From assembly GCA_045660125.1 (NCBI GenBank), contig JAZRDG010000092.1, forward strand, positions 1 through 16,264: 16,264 nucleotides of DNA, read 5' to 3'. The notes under the pieces are model-generated. The model was not told where the DNA came from. It saw only the letters and a list, made by a program, of their open reading frames with translations, and did no database searches. The translations under genes were made by a program, and so were the position numbers. Shown piece by piece: positions 12,544 to 16,264 of the stretch (position 1 is the stretch's first letter; each line of letters begins with the position of its first letter). The DNA comes from SVQP01 sp045660125 (lineage in GTDB: Bacteria > Bacillota > Clostridia > Oscillospirales > CAG-272).

Positions 12544-15180
12544 TCAGTCCTTCTTTTTGGTGATTGTGACAGATGCGCATGCGATCAGCGCCAGCACGAT
12601 GACGGGAGCCGCAACGGACTTGCATCCGCCCTTTTGCTCGGTCTGCTCGGTGGTTTGCTCGTGCTGTGCATCGGTGGTAACGCCCTCTGCGGGATCGGTT
12701 TGTGCAGGATCGGTCTCTGCGGACGTGGTCTCGGAGGTATCCTCACCCGTTGCGTTTGCCGCGGTCGAGACGTAGCTGTACTTAAAGCGTCCCGAGGGAG
12801 CAACGTCACCCGAGGTGTAGAAGTCCAGAATGTCACCCGAGAAGGTGGTGTAGACGTAATCGGTCTGTCCCTTTTCGCCCTGATCTGCCTCGTCGTGCAC
12901 GTTGTCGGTCCATGCAAAGTTGACGGTGAAATCATAGCCCGAAAGACCCAGCAGGCTCTTGGGCACCTTGATTTGCATGTAGCTGCCGTTTACGGTGTAA
13001 TCCACCTCGCCAACCGCTGCCGTTTCGTAGCCGTTGCCCGTGAACTTTTCCAGATATGCCTTGGTTGCGGTGGGGGAGGTCTTGTTGATCACGTAATCAA
13101 AGGTCTCCCAGCCCTGACCCTGCTGATCGGTGTCCAGATAGAGCACCATCCAAAGCGGATCGGTGTAGGGGGTAATGGTATCGTTGCATTCCACGTAGAA
13201 GTAAACGAATTCCTCGTCTCTTGCCACGCGCGCACCGATAATGTCGTTTCTGCCCGAGTATTCGTGGTAGGTAAGATCGCCCCAGCCCTTGCCCTCGCGG
13301 TCGTCGGTGTTGCCGATATAGGCAGCGTAGTAAGGCTGAATTGCGTTCCACTGCGCGTTGTCGGCAGAGATGTCAACGGTGGCAGCCTTGCTCGGTGCGG
13401 GAATGGGACGCACGCCCTTGTACTGACGGATAAAGTTGACCATCTGATAATAATAGTGGTCCTTCAGGTCGCCCTTGGTGGGCTCGATGTCACGGGAGAA
13501 TTCGTCGTTGAACTGATCGCAAAAGGCGTTGGATACGGCAGAGGCGTAGCCCTCGGGCCAGCCGTCAATGCGTGCCATTGCCCACTCGTTCCAGCCCGTG
13601 ATGAAAATGACCTTGGGGTCGATCTCCAGCGCGTAATTGAACTGCTCGGCGAAGTTGTAGCCCCATTTGGAGGCTTCCTTGCCTTCCACCTCGTAGCGGT
13701 TCTGATAATCGTGCGTGTAGGAGCGTCCCATGACCTTGTTGCCGCTCATAGCGGAGATCATGTCCAGCTCGTAGTTGTGGTTCTGCGCAATGCCAACAGT
13801 CATCTGCTCCACGATCTTTTTGCTTCTGTCCTGATTGCTGGCGTAATACAGCGCCTGCGGATAGGTGGAAAGCCAGCCCCACTCGCCTGCGGTGGTTTTG
13901 CCCACCTTATATCCGGGCTGACCGCCGCGCCACGTGAAGAATTTTTTGATCTCTTTACCCATGTTGTCGCCGGTGTCGATGGCGTTGCCGCGTGCCATGA
14001 GCATGGGCCTGCCCTTCCAGTAGAACCACAGCTCGTGGTATTCACCCTTGCGGAAAAAGTCCATGTACATATCGCGCACCTGCGTGTTGGTGTCCGCGCC
14101 TCCGCCAAAGGGAAGCATGAAGGAGACCTTGGGGGTCAGCACGCCGTCTTCCATGGCGTCCGACCATGTCTTGAACAGGGCGGTGTAGCCGGATTTGTGG
14201 GTGGCTGTACCGTTGGTGTTGTCGGTCAGCACGGCGTCAATGCCTGCGTTGGCAAGCAGCTCGCCCTGACGTCGGATGACCCACGTATCGGTGCTTTCAT
14301 AGTAGCCGTAGATAGATTCGTTCCAGGAGCCCTGGAAATAGCTCGGCGTCCATACCGGGTGATCCGGATCTCTTACCGCCTCGGGATATTGCTCGGCGGC
14401 GTTGTTGACGTTGATCACGGTGGGACGGCCCAGATGCCAGGTCCAGTAGAAAATGGCAACCGTTTTGTCCTCGCGGGGGTCGCCTACCTCGGCATTGGTC
14501 AGCGAGGTGCGGCCAAGTCCGTCGGTGAATACCCACGTGTCGGGCATGACCTCGTGCGTATAGATGAGGCTGTTTTCGGGAATGACGTATTCGTCGGGAG
14601 CTGTGTGCTTGCCGTCAACGGGGATCTCGAACGCCTCGCACTTGCCAAAGGGATCGGCAGGCTCGCCCACAAACGTGATCTTGAGCTCGGGCTCGTGGTT
14701 CTTTTCGCTGCCGTCAAGGTACAAAAAGCCCTTGCCGTCCTTGACGTCGGTGCTGGTCCAGACGCCGACTGCGCCGCGCGGCTCAATGACCGCAAACAGG
14801 TATTCACCCGCAGGCTGCGCCGCAAAATCCAGACGGTTGGTGGCGTTGTCCTTCATAGGATCAATGCGCACGGACGCAATGGGCTCTGCCTCCATAGAAT
14901 CCTCGGGATCGCCCAGCCAGCGGTACAGCGCCAGCGTGCAGGCGGAGTTGGTCTCCGTCCAGGTGGGCATGGCGAAGGAAAAGCCGGTGAACTCGGCGTT
15001 GACCTTGGCGCGGTAAGCATAAGTGGTATTCACACGCACTGCGTTGCGCGTGCCGCCCGTGCCGTTCATGACCGAAATCTCCTGTGCGGAGGCAGGCAGG
15101 ATCAGCAGCGATACGCAAGCTGCCAGCATCAGCACGCATAAGAGCAGGGAAACAAGGCTGAATATGCGGGATCGTTTCAT
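12544..15180 (-). CDS. Large secreted glycosidase-like protein (GH71/GH99-like barrel, CBM9-like domain, C-terminal anchor)
   Basis: An 878-residue exported protein. The signal peptide covers about 1-32 (end PASAQ); LAAC near 19-22 also resembles a lipobox. A beta-rich N-terminal domain (about 35-175) resembles a carbohydrate-binding sandwich. The centre (about 240-590) looks like a TIM-barrel glycosidase of the GH71/GH99-like kind: TVAIFYWTWHLG, YYESTDTWVIRRQGELL, AGIDAVLTDNTNG, WGWLSTYPQ, and FITGWNEWAMARIDGW near 527-542. Glu in WNEW and Asp in LTDNTNG are candidate catalytic residues, but this is inference. A second sandwich (about 600-800) with DEEFVYFYVECNDTI is like CBM9/DOMON domains. 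A Thr/Glu/Asp-rich stalk, KGGCKS, a hydrophobic helix and KKKD end the protein, as in the small surface protein at 606-1454. Own promoter, AAAGGAG site and strong terminator make it a single-gene unit. Substrate unknown. Confidence 0.9.
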   Translation of the reverse strand: MKRSRIFSLVSLLLCVLMLAACVSLLILPASAQEISVMNGTGGTRNAVRVNTTYAYRAKVNAEFTGFSFAMPTWTETNSACTLALYRWLGDPEDSMEAEPIASVRIDPMKDNATNRLDFAAQPAGEYLFAVIEPRGAVGVWTSTDVKDGKGFLYLDGSEKNHEPELKITFVGEPADPFGKCEAFEIPVDGKHTAPDEYVIPENSLIYTHEVMPDTWVFTDGLGRTSLTNAEVGDPREDKTVAIFYWTWHLGRPTVINVNNAAEQYPEAVRDPDHPVWTPSYFQGSWNESIYGYYESTDTWVIRRQGELLANAGIDAVLTDNTNGTATHKSGYTALFKTWSDAMEDGVLTPKVSFMLPFGGGADTNTQVRDMYMDFFRKGEYHELWFYWKGRPMLMARGNAIDTGDNMGKEIKKFFTWRGGQPGYKVGKTTAGEWGWLSTYPQALYYASNQDRSKKIVEQMTVGIAQNHNYELDMISAMSGNKVMGRSYTHDYQNRYEVEGKEASKWGYNFAEQFNYALEIDPKVIFITGWNEWAMARIDGWPEGYASAVSNAFCDQFNDEFSRDIEPTKGDLKDHYYYQMVNFIRQYKGVRPIPAPSKAATVDISADNAQWNAIQPYYAAYIGNTDDREGKGWGDLTYHEYSGRNDIIGARVARDEEFVYFYVECNDTITPYTDPLWMVLYLDTDQQGQGWETFDYVINKTSPTATKAYLEKFTGNGYETAAVGEVDYTVNGSYMQIKVPKSLLGLSGYDFTVNFAWTDNVHDEADQGEKGQTDYVYTTFSGDILDFYTSGDVAPSGRFKYSYVSTAANATGEDTSETTSAETDPAQTDPAEGVTTDAQHEQTTEQTEQKGGCKSVAAPVIVLALIACASVTITKKKD

Positions 15181-15215
15181 AAAATCGACTCCTTTACCCG
15201 TATTTTGTTGTACAC

Positions 15216-15244
15216 ATTATATCATAAACGGCGCATTTCGTCAA
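15216..15244 (-). promoter_or_regulatory. Sigma-A promoter of the glycosidase gene
   Basis: On the minus strand TTGACG (15244-15239), 17 bases, then TATAAT (15221-15216); TGA directly before TATAAT also gives an extended -10. Transcription would start near 15209, about 30 bases before the ATG at 15180. It points away from the infC promoter; the two -35 elements are about 70 bases apart, with no recognisable operator between them. Confidence 0.85.
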
Positions 15245-15314
15245 TGATTTTGGTGCGGTTTTTCACAAAGTGCGCAGTATTTTACAATCGTGCCAAAAAA
15301 ATTTCGAATACCTA

Positions 15315-15343
15315 TTGACAAGCGGAGCGGTATGTGGTATAAT
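15315..15343 (+). promoter_or_regulatory. Perfect consensus promoter of the infC-rpmI operon
   Basis: TTGACA (15315-15320), a 17-base spacer and TATAAT (15338-15343), with TGG before the -10 giving an extended element as well. This is as strong as a housekeeping promoter can look, and fits a translation-factor operon. It overlaps the possible longer reading frame of infC, which argues against any start codon upstream of 15350. Confidence 0.93.
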
Positions 15344-15349
15344 TGCACG

Positions 15350-15499
15350 GTAAATGAAGTGAAGCCCCTCGGTTTCCACCCTGCCGCCGTGAGCGCGCAT
15401 GGGTTGATATTCTCTTATCTTGTGCCGCAAAGTCGGTGCAGTGGGCGTACGGGGGCAGATTGCTTCTGTACGATTTTTATTTTTCGGAGGTGTTTACCC
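15350..15499 (+). promoter_or_regulatory. Long infC leader, candidate autoregulatory region
   Basis: About 150 untranslated bases lie between the promoter and the IF3 start. In several Firmicutes the infC-rpmI-rplT leader is controlled by L20 binding and premature termination. Here CAGA-TTGCT-TCTG (about 15457-15469), extended by GTA/TAC across a G-rich bulge, is followed by the T-rich GATTTTTATTTTTC just before the ribosome binding site, which could be a weak attenuator. No full L20-leader fold could be confirmed by eye. Confidence 0.4.
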
Positions 15500-16024
15500 A
15501 TCGCTACCAATCAAAAAGACACGCTTATCAATGAAGAGATCAACTGCGACCAGATCCGCGTGATCGGCAACGACGGCGCTATGCTGGGCATTATGAGCTC
15601 TGATCAGGCATTGCAAATGGCTTATGACAAGTCGCTGGACCTTGTGATGATGTCGCCCGATGCCACTCCCCCCGTATGTAAGATTATGGACTACGGCAAG
15701 TATCGCTTTGAAAAGGATAAGCGCGAAAAGGAAGCAAAGAAAAAGCAGCAGGTAATTGAAACCAAGGAAATTCAGCTTTCCTGCCGCATCGACACCCACG
15801 ACTACGAGACCAAGATGAAGAGAGGCCGCAAGTTCCTGGAGGCAGGCAACAAGGTCAAGGTTGTTCTGGTCTTCCACGGCCGTGAAATGAGCCATCAGCA
15901 GCTGGGCAAGGACATGATCGACAAGTTCATTGCAGACTGCGCTGATCTCGGTACCACCGACAAGAAGCCCGTGCTCAACGGTAAGCTGCTCAGCGTGGTG
16001 CTCTCGCCCGTGAAGAAGAAATAA
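15500..16024 (+). CDS. infC: Translation initiation factor IF-3, probable AUC start
   Basis: A 174-residue IF3, which binds the 30S subunit, checks start-codon pairing and prevents early joining of the 50S. The N-terminal domain begins INEEINCDQIRVIGNDGAML, the basic linker is KDKREKEAKKKQQ, and the C-terminal domain has KEIQLSCRIDTHDYETK and VVLVFHGREMSHQQLG. No ATG, GTG or TTG fits: the in-frame ATGs upstream lie before or within the promoter. The strong GGAGG site (15486-15490) is nine bases before ATC at 15500, giving (M)ATNQKDTLINEEI, the expected N-terminus. Rare AUU/AUC/AUA starts are typical of infC and let IF3 repress its own translation. rpmI follows after 108 bases; rplT would be expected beyond the window. 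Confidence 0.94.
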   Translation: MATNQKDTLINEEINCDQIRVIGNDGAMLGIMSSDQALQMAYDKSLDLVMMSPDATPPVCKIMDYGKYRFEKDKREKEAKKKQQVIETKEIQLSCRIDTHDYETKMKRGRKFLEAGNKVKVVLVFHGREMSHQQLGKDMIDKFIADCADLGTTDKKPVLNGKLLSVVLSPVKKK

Positions 16025-16030
16025 TTTCGT

Positions 16031-16100
16031 TCATTTTATTATCCCGAAGGTGCGTCCTTTCCATTGCGCCCCGAGGGAAAAATGATAGTGCCATGAGCAC
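16031..16100 (+). repeat. Inverted repeats between infC and rpmI
   Basis: TCATTTT (from 16031) and TCCC pair with GGGA and AAAATGA (to 16085) around an inner imperfect GGTGCG/CGCCCC stem. A second small hairpin, GTGC-CATGA-GCAC, follows at 16088-16100. There is no T-tract. These may be an mRNA processing site or a ribosomal-protein binding site just before rpmI. Confidence 0.4.
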
Positions 16101-16132
16101 GCCAATCAAAATTGAAAAGGAGAAAAAGTAAA

Positions 16133-16264
16133 ATGGGAAAGGTTAAGACACATAAGGCTTCGGCTAAGAGATTTTCCGTTACCGGAACCGGCAAGGTTAA
16201 GATGAACCACAGCCACCACCGCCACAAGCTCGGCATTAAGGATCAGAAGAGAAAGAGACATCTG
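16133..16264 (+). CDS. rpmI: 50S ribosomal protein L35, 3' end outside the window
   Basis: The first 44 residues of L35, cut by the right edge; the family is normally about 65 residues long. The start MGKVKTHKASAKRFSVTGTG is diagnostic, followed by a basic stretch KVKMNHSHHRHKLG and KRKRHL. A good AAGGAG ribosome binding site (about 16118-16123) precedes the ATG. L35 is a small structural protein of the large ribosomal subunit and is usually made from the infC-rpmI-rplT operon, as the order here shows. Confidence 0.95.
   Translation, partial: MGKVKTHKASAKRFSVTGTGKVKMNHSHHRHKLGIKDQKRKRHL

Noticed and set aside
15290..15499. Longer IF3 starting at an upstream ATG
   Set aside because: The frame includes the consensus promoter at 15315-15343, so that ATG would lie upstream of transcription; a GGAGG site and the conserved N-terminus support the ATC at 15500.

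Overview
The window looks like a chromosomal segment from a spore-forming, anaerobic gut-type clostridium (Oscillospirales/Eubacteriales-like). The evidence is a core Firmicutes gene set in a Firmicutes-like order, a GerW/YtfJ sporulation protein, strong AGGAGG-type ribosome binding sites, textbook sigma-A promoters and a palindromic intergenic repeat that I recall from many gut Clostridia. Lineage is inferred from gene content and style only.

Left edge (1-605): the 5' part of an AT-rich gene of unknown function on the minus strand, a MITE-like inverted-repeat element, and a bidirectional-looking hairpin terminator. Next (606-1519) is a small secreted, surface-anchored protein with its own consensus promoter.

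The centre (1547-12029) is one long minus-strand block, read from high to low coordinate: lon, engB, an array of small hairpins, lysA, a site-2-protease homologue, scpA, scpB, a DUF2953 membrane protein, gerW/ytfJ, a DacF-type D-Ala-D-Ala carboxypeptidase, an RluB-type pseudouridine synthase and a GNAT-like protein. Genes touch or overlap (TAATG at lon/engB, ATGA at scpA/scpB and dacF/rluB), so much of the block is probably co-transcribed and translationally coupled. It joins protein quality control, ribosome assembly, lysine/DAP metabolism, chromosome condensation, spore/peptidoglycan maturation and rRNA modification.

The interval 12060-12543 has no convincing protein gene. It holds the strong terminator of the upstream glycosidase gene, a CtsR-like direct repeat, a near-consensus promoter, about 175 bases of structured sequence, and three intrinsic terminators in tandem before the lon promoter. 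This is the best candidate for an undescribed element: either a free-standing small RNA or a conditional leader of lon.

On the right, a large secreted glycosidase-like protein (12544-15180, minus) and the infC-rpmI translation operon (plus) diverge from back-to-back consensus promoters. IF3 appears to start at a rare AUC codon. The window ends inside rpmI. The secreted glycosidase and the small secreted protein at 606-1454, about 11 kb apart, end in nearly the same tail (Thr/Glu-rich stalk, Lys-Gly-Cys motif, hydrophobic helix, Lys-Lys-Lys-Asp), which suggests a shared and possibly undescribed surface-sorting signal.
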